The notes below the pieces were generated by a model that saw only the letters and a list, made by a program, of their open reading frames with translations, had not been told where the DNA came from and searched no databases. The translations under genes and the position numbers were made by a program. Shown one piece after another: positions 35,713 through 46,800 of a stretch of 64,000 nucleotides of DNA. Position 1 is the stretch's first letter, and each line of letters opens with the position of its first letter. The stretch comes from Polaribacter septentrionalilitoris (GTDB taxonomy: Bacteria; Bacteroidota; Bacteroidia; Flavobacteriales; Flavobacteriaceae): the NCBI RefSeq assembly GCF_009832745.1, contig NZ_VRMJ01000042.1, forward strand, positions 310,001 through 374,000, read 5' to 3'.

Positions 35713-37149
35713 TTAGTTTTTATTTTGATTTATAGTCTGTTTTTCAAATATTGTTTGTTCTTTATTTCTTTTAATTGGTCCATTATCTCCCAACAAATAC
35801 ATTTTTCTAAAATCTGATCCTTCTTCTTTCTCACCTACAATGATTCTCGCATCAGGGTGAGGGTTATCAATCAAAGCAGATATTACAAAACCAGAATTTT
35901 TTCTTTGTAAAAAAATATGGTTCTTTTTAAAAGTATCGCCACCATCAAAACTATCCCATCTAGCAATTTCTCCAATATCATTATTAGTTTCACTTTCTAC
36001 ATAAATACTCACTTCTGTTGCTGATGTTACTTCTATATCGCCATTTCCTCTAGGTAGATTTGAATTCTTGCTTTGTAACCAAGCATTTCCATCCCATCTA
36101 AAATGTTGTAAACGCTTAGGACCACTTCTTTTTGCTCCAATATCTGGTCCAACTAAGACAACTACATGTGGATTTCCATTTGGATCTACATCAGTAATCC
36201 CTTGAAACGTCCAATCATTTGCTATCCCTTTTACCAATGTTTTTTCATCTGCCATTTCTTTGGTTAATGGCATTTTTAAAGATTCGTTTTTAACATTCTT
36301 CCATTCTCCTGTCTTGGTGTCAAAAACCATGTAATACAAATTATGACGTTCTGGGATGTGACCTCGTGGATCTTGAGCGTTTTTATTGTCTCTGCAAATA
36401 TGATAATCAAACGCTACAATAATATCATCTCCATTACCTCTACTCACCCATGGATACCATGAATCTTCGGCTTCTATTTCAGTTCTTCTTTTATGCTTTA
36501 AAAAAGAAACAGGTTCTCCAAATGTTTTACCATTGTCTGTAGATTTTTGATATACCCAGTCACTTCTATGTGCTCCATGACGATAAAATAGGTAGATATC
36601 GCCATTATCCATTTTTACAAACTGACTGTAAGTACCAAATAGAGAAATGTTATCTAGTGTTTCCCATTCAGAAATGTCTAAAGGTTTTTTGGAAACTGCA
36701 TGTAAATTTTTTCCATAATGATGGTTTCCTAAAGGATTATGACCATCTTCACGTGTTCCTCCATGGCCTCCAAAAGCAATATGAATATAGCCTGCTTTAT
36801 CAATAAGTAAAGCAGGTTTACCATGATTATCTATCCTTTTTTTACGATTTGGGTCTTTACCCATTTGGCTAACACCTGCTTTAAATGGCCCTTTCCATTC
36901 TTTAGTTGTGTGGTTATATGAGGCTACATAAGGATCTTCTAAAGGACCTTGATAAGCCACATAAGTAACCCCTTTGTGATATACCCCTGAAGGATGTTGG
37001 ACAATAGCCACTGTATTCCCAAAACCATTGTCTGCAAAGTAATCTACTTTTTGTGTCTCTCTATCATTTGAGAACTCTTTTTTGCTAGACTTACAAGCCA
37101 AAAGAAGTACAAGAAGAGCAATGCTGATTATATATCTTTTTTTAGTCAT
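35713..37149 (-). CDS. BNR-repeat (BNR_4) lipoprotein, probable PL24/PL25-like lyase (second copy)
   Basis: 478 residues with lipoprotein signal SIALLVLLLAC. The same propeller family as the 20292-21626 protein: HIAFGGHGGTREDG, NPLGNHHYGKNLH (His about 125-145), YSQFVKMDNGDIYLFYRHGAHRSDWVYQKS (about 180-205), and DDIIVAFDYHICRDNK. The putative active-site residue types (two His, Tyr, Arg) are conserved between the two copies, while loops such as the GPDIGAKRSGPKRL region differ, pointing to the same chemistry on different stretches of the polymer. It ends 14 nt before the atypical sulfatase and starts 15 nt after the T9SS-tagged heparinase-like lyase, so each BNR copy is paired with a heparinase-like lyase. 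Confidence 0.75.
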   Translation of the reverse strand: MTKKRYIISIALLVLLLACKSSKKEFSNDRETQKVDYFADNGFGNTVAIVQHPSGVYHKGVTYVAYQGPLEDPYVASYNHTTKEWKGPFKAGVSQMGKDPNRKKRIDNHGKPALLIDKAGYIHIAFGGHGGTREDGHNPLGNHHYGKNLHAVSKKPLDISEWETLDNISLFGTYSQFVKMDNGDIYLFYRHGAHRSDWVYQKSTDNGKTFGEPVSFLKHKRRTEIEAEDSWYPWVSRGNGDDIIVAFDYHICRDNKNAQDPRGHIPERHNLYYMVFDTKTGEWKNVKNESLKMPLTKEMADEKTLVKGIANDWTFQGITDVDPNGNPHVVVLVGPDIGAKRSGPKRLQHFRWDGNAWLQSKNSNLPRGNGDIEVTSATEVSIYVESETNNDIGEIARWDSFDGGDTFKKNHIFLQRKNSGFVISALIDNPHPDARIIVGEKEEGSDFRKMYLLGDNGPIKRNKEQTIFEKQTINQNKN

Positions 37150-37164
37150 TTTAATTGATACCCT

Positions 37165-40100
37165 TTATTTTATCATTAGCCTTTGTGTAAATTGTTCTCC
37201 TTGTTTGTCTTTTATAATCACAAAATACACTCCACTCGTCATTTTATGTTCTTTTGTATTGATATTTAATAGGTTCTGAACCTTGTTATTTGAATAAACT
37301 TTTACTCCTAAAGTGTTATATATACTCAAGGTTTCCCAATCAGCACCATTTGAATTAACTGTAAAAGTATTTGATGTTGGGTTTGGATAAACTTTAATTC
37401 CTTGAAGAAAATCTACTTTTGATAAGATAGTTCCTTGACATTCAACATCTGACTTTATTTTGATTTCATCACCTTGTACTGCATCAACTATAAAATGAGT
37501 TGCTTCTGTTTTAAACAATAATTGTCCGTTTTTGATTACTTGATAAGGTGCTTTACCTTGGGCAACATCAATAGTTACTTGTCCTTTTTTAGTGGTACTA
37601 ATTTTAGCTTGTAAAGATTCTGCTTCGTCTACAACTACTTGATAGCATTGTTGAAAATCATTCCCTTTTATACCAATACAAAAATCATAGCTTCCAGGAG
37701 TTAAGTTTTCAATTACTGTTTGATTTGTAAACTCATAATTAACATTATTTAATGTAACTTCATAGTTGAATTTCTCTAATGCGTTTATTGTTATCTTTCC
37801 ATTATTCTTTCCTGAACAAGTTTCGCCATTAACTTCAATTCTAAAATTATTTGCAGGTATATTAGAAAAATATTCATAATTTAAAACAAATTCCTTGTAT
37901 GCTTTTCCTTCTGCATCCGCTGTAATTGATTCGTCAAGAAATTTCAAAGTACTTCCCTTTCCTAAATACAGGGAGACATTCGTTTTTCCATCTTTTAATT
38001 CTGTACGCACAATTCCAAATTCACCTGTAAAATCTATATCAAGATGAGAAACAGAAGTATTGGAATCGTTAGAAAATATATAATCTATTATTTTAGAACC
38101 ATTCACTTCTGAAACCACTTTTGCTCCTGCAATAACATCACCATTCATTATATGTGAAACCGATTTAACACTAGTATTCGTAGATTTTGAAGGTTCAAAA
38201 ATATACACATAGGGTTTATCCCAAGCTTCACCTAGTTGCCTAATGGCTAAAACTTGTGTTTTCTTATTTACATATCCGTTTAATGCTTCTCGAGTTGCAG
38301 GCCCTAATGCCTTTGTATATTCTCGAGTAACTCCAGCAGGTGCAAACATATTCATATAGGAATTAGTTGCCTCTAAATCGAAACGAATGTACAAAGCACC
38401 ACTAGTTGGTTCTGTAACTTTGGTATTTTCAAAAAAGCGCCAACCAGGAGATTCTACTGGATCTCCTATATCATTTTGATAACGGTTTGTTGTTGAAACA
38501 GGAAGGGTTGAACCATCTATGGTTTTAATAGTTGTAGCATCGCCTATATTATGATAAATATAATCATGAAAATTATTTGTATTTAATGACTTTGAACGAA
38601 ACATATCAAAATAATAAGCCGTTGTTGGACTGGTTCTAATGGTGCTTAACGTACGTTGTTGGTCGCTATTATTTATATTATCATCTAAAAACTGAGTTGC
38701 GAAACTAAAATTTGGACTTAAAGGATCTTCAAGATGTGCTGGTTCTGCTGCTATATTGACAGTGGTATTTTGCCATAAATAAGAATTACTTGACCAAGAA
38801 CCACTTTGTCTTCCTTTGGAGGTACCATTCACAATTACAGTGTTGTTCCCAGCATAAAGCCTAAAATAATTGGTGTGCATTGGTATTTTACGTTCTGGAA
38901 CGGTTTTAGGCATACCTCCATTAGGCGCCATAATATCACCTAATCCATACAACTCCATAGTAATACCTGTTGCATGTGAATGGACATAATGCGCGCCACC
39001 AATAATACCACACAAACCGTATAACTCGTTATTATTTTCTGTATAGTTTCGTTGAAGTGCTACACCAGCATGTTTTACGATAACAGTAGGTTTATAATCA
39101 AATTTCTGAGTTGAATTCAATGGAAATTCTTCTCCCCAAAATAAACTAAGATGATCTAGACCACCAAAAGCTGAAGTGCCAAAAGCTTGATTTCGTCCGC
39201 CTTCGGCGTTGTAATATTGTGCCAGTGCTGTTTCTGCTTTATCTTGTAAATCAGTTAATCCTTTTCTTTTAGCAATACTTAATACATATCTATATAAAGA
39301 TTTTGAACCATCGTTATACCGTTTTGAGTCGCCATAACGAACATAAGATCTATTTGGATGACGAAGGTTTTCAAACAAAAACACACCATCTAAAACATTT
39401 CTGTATTTCGTAATAACGTCTAATTCCGGCTTAATTCGATCTACCATATTTAACACCAATTGAATTCGAGACATGAAGCTATAGCTTGTAGACTCAGGCC
39501 AAATACCTTGATCACCAAAGATTGGCATTACAGTTTTGGTGAAAGAATTTTGTCTTCTTGTACCTGTATTCCAAAACACATTAAATAAACGCTCTCGTTC
39601 TGTATCATCATCAATACATAAAATTGCTGCTAAAGCTCCAGGAGCTGTAAGAATTGGGTGATTGGAAACCAATTTACCATATTTAGTATCTCTCCCTCCA
39701 GATTCTAACAATGCATTTCCTACAACGTTTTTCATCGCTTTTTGAGCTGTTTCATTATTGTAAGGTATACGTTTTCCTGCAGTTTTATCGTAAACTTGCC
39801 TACCTTGTGTATTCAAAAAATTATAAATAAAATCATAGGCATATGCCAAATGAGGATACGTACTTCTAGGATCGTAAAAGTAGTTACCACAAATTGCTGT
39901 AGTTTCTGGAGTTCTAGGTGCTAATTCTTGAAAATAATGCCAAATTATATCAGCTGCATATTCAGCATAATCTTCATCTTCTGTTAAATAGTAAAGCATC
40001 CCTGCATGTGCTGCTGAACTCAATACTTTAAAATGGGCTGAATTTGCACTACTAGTTTGAGATTCACTTAAATTATCATCACTTGCCAAAGCAATAATTG

Positions 40101-40320
40101 CATTTATGGTTTGTGCTGGATTTGATTTATGAGCAGCAACCTTAGCATCTACATTTTTCTTTAGTTCATTCTGTGCAAATTGAGCCCAACCATATTTACT
40201 TATTTTATCTAACACCTCTGCACGTTCATCAGCAGTTATGTGAATGATAGGATGTTGTAAAGATTGTGCTGAAAGCAACAATCCTTTAAGCGTTATTAAT
40301 AAAAATAAAATTTTTCTCAT
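37165..40320 (-). CDS. Heparinase II/III-like lyase with type IX secretion tail
   Basis: 1051 residues with an SPI signal (MRKILFLLITLKGLLLSAQ). Toroid domain with KLVSNHPILTAPG (Asn/His near 220); heparinase-like beta-sandwich with GGAHYVHSHATGITMELYG (His cluster near 445) and AGNNTVIVNGTSKG. After about residue 800 come beta-rich segments (YSNIPANNFRIEVNGETC, NITPGSYDF-like repeats) and then a type A T9SS sorting domain (about 975-1051): GIKVYPNPTSNTFTV, LSIYNTLGVKVYS, MTSGVYFVIIKDKQG, ending QRLMIK. It is therefore probably secreted or displayed on the cell surface and could make the first cuts in the polymer. It is the paralog of the lyase at 17726. It overlaps the GH106 gene upstream by 4 nt. 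Confidence 0.8.
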   Translation of the reverse strand: MRKILFLLITLKGLLLSAQSLQHPIIHITADERAEVLDKISKYGWAQFAQNELKKNVDAKVAAHKSNPAQTINAIIALASDDNLSESQTSSANSAHFKVLSSAAHAGMLYYLTEDEDYAEYAADIIWHYFQELAPRTPETTAICGNYFYDPRSTYPHLAYAYDFIYNFLNTQGRQVYDKTAGKRIPYNNETAQKAMKNVVGNALLESGGRDTKYGKLVSNHPILTAPGALAAILCIDDDTERERLFNVFWNTGTRRQNSFTKTVMPIFGDQGIWPESTSYSFMSRIQLVLNMVDRIKPELDVITKYRNVLDGVFLFENLRHPNRSYVRYGDSKRYNDGSKSLYRYVLSIAKRKGLTDLQDKAETALAQYYNAEGGRNQAFGTSAFGGLDHLSLFWGEEFPLNSTQKFDYKPTVIVKHAGVALQRNYTENNNELYGLCGIIGGAHYVHSHATGITMELYGLGDIMAPNGGMPKTVPERKIPMHTNYFRLYAGNNTVIVNGTSKGRQSGSWSSNSYLWQNTTVNIAAEPAHLEDPLSPNFSFATQFLDDNINNSDQQRTLSTIRTSPTTAYYFDMFRSKSLNTNNFHDYIYHNIGDATTIKTIDGSTLPVSTTNRYQNDIGDPVESPGWRFFENTKVTEPTSGALYIRFDLEATNSYMNMFAPAGVTREYTKALGPATREALNGYVNKKTQVLAIRQLGEAWDKPYVYIFEPSKSTNTSVKSVSHIMNGDVIAGAKVVSEVNGSKIIDYIFSNDSNTSVSHLDIDFTGEFGIVRTELKDGKTNVSLYLGKGSTLKFLDESITADAEGKAYKEFVLNYEYFSNIPANNFRIEVNGETCSGKNNGKITINALEKFNYEVTLNNVNYEFTNQTVIENLTPGSYDFCIGIKGNDFQQCYQVVVDEAESLQAKISTTKKGQVTIDVAQGKAPYQVIKNGQLLFKTEATHFIVDAVQGDEIKIKSDVECQGTILSKVDFLQGIKVYPNPTSNTFTVNSNGADWETLSIYNTLGVKVYSNNKVQNLLNINTKEHKMTSGVYFVIIKDKQGEQFTQRLMIK

Positions 40321-43300
40321 TGTAATGTATTTAAATTTTTAGTTATAGAACTGATTATCTTAACTGGACCTAACAATCCTGAAATTGATAATTCGTCATT
40401 TTTTTTATAATGATTCCAACTCACAAATGTTGTTCTTTTTGATTGACGTTCTGTTTTGTCTTTTAACCAATCTGGAAGTGGTTTTGCTCTTTTGCCTTTT
40501 CTTGGATAGTCTAATTTTAATTTTTCATCTCCAATCAATCTATTTGGCCATAAATTGGTAACTTTTACTTCTAAGGTGTTTTTTCCTTTTTTCACAAAAT
40601 CATCAATATTGACTCTAAAAGGTGCTTTCCATAAAGTTACAACCTTTTTACCATTCACTATTACTTCTGCAATTACAGCAACACTTCCTAAATCGAGTTC
40701 TAAACTTTTATCTGATTGTAATACATCATCCGACAATACAAATTCTTTAGTATAGGTTGCTGTTCCTGAAAAATGTTGAATATTCTTGTTTTTATGATTT
40801 GACCAGGATATTAACTCCTCAAATTTTTCATATATATTTTCTTTGGAAGCTGATGGAAATTCAACTTTCCAGTTATTTGATAAATCAATGAGTTTTGGTA
40901 TAGAATTCACTTCTATAGTTTTTGTTTCACCTGATGCTTTTGTATATGTTATTTTACCTGCATTTGGTGTTATCCATTGGACAATATCTTCAGTATACAC
41001 CAAATCTTGTTTTGATGTATCTTTGGATAGTTTTAGGATTTGCCCTTTAGGAATGAACATCGTGCGTTCTTCTCCATCAGTTTTGTAAGTAATTTTCAAA
41101 GTGGTTTTGTCACCTTTCGAAATTTGATTATCTATCAATGTATCAGAAATCAAAATATCAAAAGTATTGTTTGAAACTAGTTCTTTAATTTTATTTGTAA
41201 CCTCATAGGTTTTATAATTTCGAGGAATACCCTTGGTTTCCGCTTTAAACTTTCCGAATACAGCTTTTAACACTTTTAAAGTTTTACCTTCTGCATCAAT
41301 TTCTATATGCTCGCGTTCTTCTGCATAAATTTGATGAATAGATTCTCCTATTTGGTATTCCATTCTAAACTCTTTCTTATAGCCCATTGCAGGATCACAA
41401 TCGCAAAATGCGCGAGACATTTTAAAGTCTAATTTGTCATCTTTTATAGCACTATTTACTTTATCTGTAATATCGATTAACCCTTCTTGTAAAAAGGTAC
41501 CATATTCTGCTTTTACGACTTCTAAATTCGAAAGAGCCTCCGATTTTTGTTGTTCTAATTCCATTGTAACCGATGTTAAATGGTTTGTTTTTGTAGCCTT
41601 TTTAAATACAATAAAAACTGATTCTTCCATACCTAAAGATAACGGAACTGTAGTTGTTCCATCTTCATTTTCTTTGAAGACCACCACATCTTTTATTTTA
41701 CCTGTTTCTGAATTCCACAGTTCGGGTTGCTTTCCAGTAACTCGAAAACGTGCTGTAATTTCTCTTGCTTCTTTTCTAGCATTGGCGATAAAATAAATAT
41801 CAGCATCAGCTGTTTTTCTGTGGATGAAACTTAGGTCCGATTTATCGCTAGTTTCTAATTTAAAATCTGGTATTTGGTTGCTTAACAAAGCTTCAATTGA
41901 ATGCTCTTTTACCAAATCTTTTCCCCATAATTCATCAACATAATTTTCAACAACTTTATCATTATTAGGATAATTAGTTAAACTTGGCGATTGTGATGGT
42001 TGTTTACCAATAACTATTGCTCCACCTTCAGCCAACTCTTTTACTTTCTGTAAAGTTTCTGGTTTTATAAAACTAGATTCTGGCAATACCAAAATCTTAT
42101 ATGTATTTCCAACAGACGAATAAATTGTTCCGTTTTTAACAGTTAAGTCTTTTAATTTATTGGCGCCAATCAAATCATAATCAAAACCCATAGCTTTAAT
42201 TTCAGGTTTTAAAAATGCGGTATTTGGTGAAGATTCTCCTGTAAAAACTAGAACATCAGCTACATTTTTTCCTTGTTGCAATAAGAATTGAGAACGTGCT
42301 ATATAATCCAAAAATCCTTTTCCTTGATTCCACCAAGTATTATTTCTATTAAAATCAAATCCGTGATAACTTAATGCCAAACCAGGTGCAACATCCCAAG
42401 GTTGATGTACATAAGAATGAAAAATAAAACGTGTAATGCCTTGTGCCCAAGCTTGATCTCCAATTGATTTTATCTCTGCTGGGTGTTTGTCCCAACCACC
42501 AATTCCAGTAAATGCTTCTGCACCAACAATAGCACTTCCATTTAAATGGGCAATTGAAGACACAAATTTCGCCGAATCAAAAAATGGATAACCACCACTC
42601 CAAAATTCACACATTACAATATCTCCTGTAGCACCTACTTGCATATTATCAAAAGGTCCCCAATAAGGTTCTACAGAAAATTTCATTCCGTTTTTATGGC
42701 ATAATTCTGCGAAATGCGCATAGTAATTTTCTGCGATTAAATCGCCAATCGTTCTTCTAAAATCCCAAAGAAAGCGTTCTGAAACTTCGCCACTTTCTAC
42801 ATAATATCCTGCTAAAATTGGTAAAAAGGATGTTAAATCGTAACCTCTTAAGTTTTCAAATTGCGTTTCAAAACCAGCTGTCCAGTTTGTGGTTTCTACC
42901 TCATAACTATCAATTAAACAATTGTTAACGGTGGTTCCTATTAAATCTCCCAGTTTATCAATGATGGGTTGTACGCCACCTGCCCAATACGCATCTAATG
43001 CTTTTTTACTCATTTTATCCACTTCCAAACCTTTGGCTTCTGGTGGTGCAGGACGATTTGTAGTTCCAATGGGTGTGTGTCCAAATCTTAAAATAATCCA
43101 TTCGCCTTTTGGTACATCCCAATTTAAAAATCCATCTTTAGAAACTTTAGAAGTTACATCGATAACCATTTCTTTTGAAATAATTGATTCTTGTGGAATC
43201 ACTTTGGTATCTGGTAATAAATGATTTCGAATACGTTCTGACAATATTTTATAATCTAAACCTTCTATTTTTTGAGTTGCTTTGGGTTTTGGAAATGCTA

Positions 43301-43808
43301 AAACTGCAATGTCTTTATAGTATTCATATTTTGTTTTGGGTTTTGGTAATTGTACTTTAATTTCTTTCCCGCCTTTAATATTTAATTCACTAAAAACTAC
43401 GGTTTGCATCGCGTTTTCTTCAGTAACCCAAGGCCCACCAGAAGAAGACCAACCTGCACTATTATGAAACGCTAATTCTAGCCCCAAACGTTTGGCTTCT
43501 TCTGCAGAAAATTTGAATAAATCTAGCCATTCTTCGCTTAAATATTTTACTGGGCCTTTTGGAAATCCTAAATGCACGTTAAACAATTGTGCTTCTTGGA
43601 TGCCAACTGATTTCATTGACTCTAAATCTTTTGTAATCCCAGATTTAGAGACGTTACCACTTATCCAATGCCACCAAGTTCTTGCTTTTGCTGCGTTTGG
43701 CGGATTTTTAAATCCGTCTTCTAAGGTTAGAGTTTGTGCCTCCTTTTCCGAAGATGAATTACACCCCAAAACTAAAAACAGAACAATTAAAATGGCTAAT
43801 TTTTTCAT
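40317..43808 (-). CDS. GH106 alpha-L-rhamnosidase, lipoprotein
   Basis: 1163 residues with lipoprotein signal ending LFLVLGC (Cys16). The GH106 N-terminal TIM-barrel region begins FKNPPNAAKARTWWHWISGNVSKSGITKDLESM and continues GLELAFHNSAGWSSSGGPWVTEENAM, LIDSYEVETTNWTAGFE, FSVEPYWGPFD and AEAFTGIGGWD with conserved acidic residues. The C-terminal part holds beta-sandwich domains, ending with a galactose-binding-like segment (LELDLGSVAVIAEVIVNGKKV, ITNLWPNRLIGDEKL-like). GH106 enzymes remove alpha-L-rhamnose from pectin-like and other rhamnose polymers. It lies 3 nt after the second GH106 gene, which shares the overall plan; the pair probably divides linkages or sulfation states. It overlaps the lyase gene downstream by 4 nt. 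Confidence 0.87.
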   Translation of the reverse strand: MKKLAILIVLFLVLGCNSSSEKEAQTLTLEDGFKNPPNAAKARTWWHWISGNVSKSGITKDLESMKSVGIQEAQLFNVHLGFPKGPVKYLSEEWLDLFKFSAEEAKRLGLELAFHNSAGWSSSGGPWVTEENAMQTVVFSELNIKGGKEIKVQLPKPKTKYEYYKDIAVLAFPKPKATQKIEGLDYKILSERIRNHLLPDTKVIPQESIISKEMVIDVTSKVSKDGFLNWDVPKGEWIILRFGHTPIGTTNRPAPPEAKGLEVDKMSKKALDAYWAGGVQPIIDKLGDLIGTTVNNCLIDSYEVETTNWTAGFETQFENLRGYDLTSFLPILAGYYVESGEVSERFLWDFRRTIGDLIAENYYAHFAELCHKNGMKFSVEPYWGPFDNMQVGATGDIVMCEFWSGGYPFFDSAKFVSSIAHLNGSAIVGAEAFTGIGGWDKHPAEIKSIGDQAWAQGITRFIFHSYVHQPWDVAPGLALSYHGFDFNRNNTWWNQGKGFLDYIARSQFLLQQGKNVADVLVFTGESSPNTAFLKPEIKAMGFDYDLIGANKLKDLTVKNGTIYSSVGNTYKILVLPESSFIKPETLQKVKELAEGGAIVIGKQPSQSPSLTNYPNNDKVVENYVDELWGKDLVKEHSIEALLSNQIPDFKLETSDKSDLSFIHRKTADADIYFIANARKEAREITARFRVTGKQPELWNSETGKIKDVVVFKENEDGTTTVPLSLGMEESVFIVFKKATKTNHLTSVTMELEQQKSEALSNLEVVKAEYGTFLQEGLIDITDKVNSAIKDDKLDFKMSRAFCDCDPAMGYKKEFRMEYQIGESIHQIYAEEREHIEIDAEGKTLKVLKAVFGKFKAETKGIPRNYKTYEVTNKIKELVSNNTFDILISDTLIDNQISKGDKTTLKITYKTDGEERTMFIPKGQILKLSKDTSKQDLVYTEDIVQWITPNAGKITYTKASGETKTIEVNSIPKLIDLSNNWKVEFPSASKENIYEKFEELISWSNHKNKNIQHFSGTATYTKEFVLSDDVLQSDKSLELDLGSVAVIAEVIVNGKKVVTLWKAPFRVNIDDFVKKGKNTLEVKVTNLWPNRLIGDEKLKLDYPRKGKRAKPLPDWLKDKTERQSKRTTFVSWNHYKKNDELSISGLLGPVKIISSITKNLNTLQ

Positions 43809-43811
43809 TGA

Positions 43812-46800
43812 TTATTTTCTTTTTATAATTTTGGATGTAGAAATGGTTACAGGACCTAATAATCCTGAAGGTAATAAATCATCCGTTGCTTTTTGAAATG
43901 AATAGGCACTAAATGTTTTACGAGGTCCTTCTGGTAGCGGTTGATTATTTCTGTACCAATCTGGCATTTTTTTGTATTTACCTCTGTAATCTTCAGACCC
44001 AAAACCTTTTTTACTTCTTCTTACATCATACTCAGTTTGGTTGGGTAATTTTTCATCACCAATTAAACGGTTTGTCCATTGGTTGGTTACTTGAATTTCT
44101 AAAGTATTTTCTCCCACTTTTAAAGCATTTGTTACATTTAAAGCGTGAGGCGCTATCCAACTTATTCCAACATCTTTTCCGTTTACCAATACTTTTGCTA
44201 TCACACTAACTTCTCCTAAATTGAGCTGAAATTGTCTATCTGATTGCAACATTTCTTTTTTTATGTTGAATGTTTTTATATAAATTGCGGTTCCTGAATA
44301 GTGTTTTATTTCTTCTACTTTACTTGTTGTCCAATCGAACAATTCATCTGTTTTTAGGGTTGCTTCGTAAAAATCTTCTGCTCTAAAATTGATTTCCCAA
44401 TTGCCTTTTATTTCAACTTGACTTGGAATATCACTTACATTCATAATCCAGTCTTCTGCATCATTTACTTTTGCAGTGTAGTTTCCATTTGCATAAACTT
44501 CGGCCTGTAAATTATTTTCATCATCTAAACTGAATGTAGGTTTTGATTTTTTATCAACTGACGTAAACGTAACTTTAGGTTGACTTGCTTTTGCTGGTTT
44601 AAAAACCACAAAAACCGATTCTTGAGGATGCATTGGAATAGCAATATTTGTTCGTCCGCTTTTAGTTGAGTATTCTACTAATTTGGTAATCTTTCCTGTT
44701 TTTGCATTCCATAATTCTGGTACTTTACCTTCTACTAAAAAGCTACAGTTTAGTACTTCCTTTTCTGTTAAATTATGATTGTACACAAAGTAAATATCTT
44801 CGTTTTGGGTTCGTCTGTGGTAAAAATTAAAATCTGGTTGTCCTTCAACAATTAGATCTTTCTGAATTTCATTTTCTTTCAATATTTGTTCCCATTCACC
44901 AGAGCTGTATGTTTTTTTATTTGACCAAATTTCTTTTACTAGAGATTCAAATTCGACTTGCATTTCTTTAGTTATATTGTAACCTCCTAATTTTTTAGGT
45001 TTTTTACCAACAATTAAAGCGCCTTGTTGCGATAATTTATGAATCCCTCTTAAAGTTTCTAAATTGATGATATCATTTCTCTGCAAAGACAAGGCATTAT
45101 AGGTAATGCCGTTAGGTAATTTTAATTTTCCGTTTTCTACTGTTAGTCGATTTACAATTACATCAGAATTTACACAATCGTATTTATAAGCAGCTGGAAG
45201 TTTAGGTCGCATTTGGTTTGCATGAACAACATGACTTGGTGCTCTATCACCCACAAAAACCAATACATCTAACACAGGATTTCCTTGGCGCAACATATAC
45301 GAACCTCTTGCCAAATAATTGAACCATTCTGGACCTGCATTATCCCACCACGTTTGTGTTCTATCGATATGAGATCCTACAAAACTCATACTCATTCCTG
45401 GTTTTACATGTGTATTTGGCTGGTGTGCAAAACGATGAAACATATATTCATTAATTCCATTAGTCCACTCATAATCGCCTTTTTGTTTGGCTAAAGCAGG
45501 ATGAAATCCCCAGTTCAATTTAGTACTTGTAAAGGCTTCTGCAGAAATTACATTTTTACCATAAATATGACCAGCAGATACAGCTGCTCTCTTATGCTTA
45601 TTTGGTTTACCTAACCAAAATTCACCCATTGGAATATCTGCATTTCTACCAGCATCTAAACTATTAAAAGGGCCTACAAAACCATAAGGTTCGATGTAGG
45701 ATATCAAACCATCTTGATGACATAATTCTGTAAAATAATCAAAATAATTGGTAACCATTAAATCACTTACCAATTGTTTCATATCCCAAAAAACGGATTC
45801 AACAGTTTCATTATTTTCTATGCTTTTACCTGCATACATCAATAAAAACGGTGTAAAATCGTAACCAAAACGATCTTCGAATAGCTTTTCCATATCGTTA
45901 GTCCAGTTTTGTGGTCCCACTTCATAACTATCAATTTCTACATATTGCAAGGCGTTTGGTCCATCAACTTTTGCTTGTTCTACTAGTTTCCCAACAAAAG
46001 CATCGTAATGGACTTTTAATGCTTTTTTGCTAAACTTATCTACTTCCAATCCTTTTCCTTCATCTGAAGACGGTTCGTTTGTAGCTCCTGAAGCTGTAAA
46101 TCCAAAACGCATAATCGTCCAATTTCCTTCTGGTAATGTTGTTTTTAAAACACCATTGCCATCCATTTTATCTGTTAAAACAAGAATGTCTTCTTTTTTA
46201 ATGAAAGCTTCTGAAGCAGAATTTCTAATTGGTCTTCTATTTTTTCTGTAAGACGTGTACTCCATAATATTTCCTAAAACAGGACTTGCAGAAAGTTGCA
46301 TCTCATAAAACCCAGCATCCATTTCGGTTTCTATTCTAAAATAACGTGCTGTAACTGGTTTAAAGCTCTCATAGAAATAACACTCGTCTTTACCAATACG
46401 TTCTTCTCTAGGTTTGTGAGCTACTGTAAAATTCACACCATCGTCCGATTTTAATAAAGTCAATCGCCCTTTACGTTTATTGATAAAAACATTCATTGAT
46501 TGAATGGTGTGTGCTTTCCCATAATCATATTGCACCCAAGCTTTTGCTTTTAAATCTGCATGTGTATTAGTTTGTTTGTCGGTTGCTAAGGCTACGTTAA
46601 AACTTTTATCTGAAGATGTGATTATAGGATTTACATTATTGTCAATCAATTCGGTTTCTAAAGATGGATATGCCACAACAGCAATGTCTTTGTAATAGTT
46701 ATGTCTCGCAGGTGGCTGAGGTAATTGTATGTTAATTGCTTTCCCTCCTTTTGTAATTACTTGGCTATTCACCAAAACTTTCATTGCGTTTTCTGGGGTA

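Noticed and set aside
41434..41796. 120-aa + strand ORF
   Set aside because: Antisense to the GH106 gene; no recognisable motif.
43492..43896. 134-aa + strand ORF spanning the two GH106 gene ends
   Set aside because: Antisense shadow of two well-supported genes; Ser/Pro-rich with no domain.
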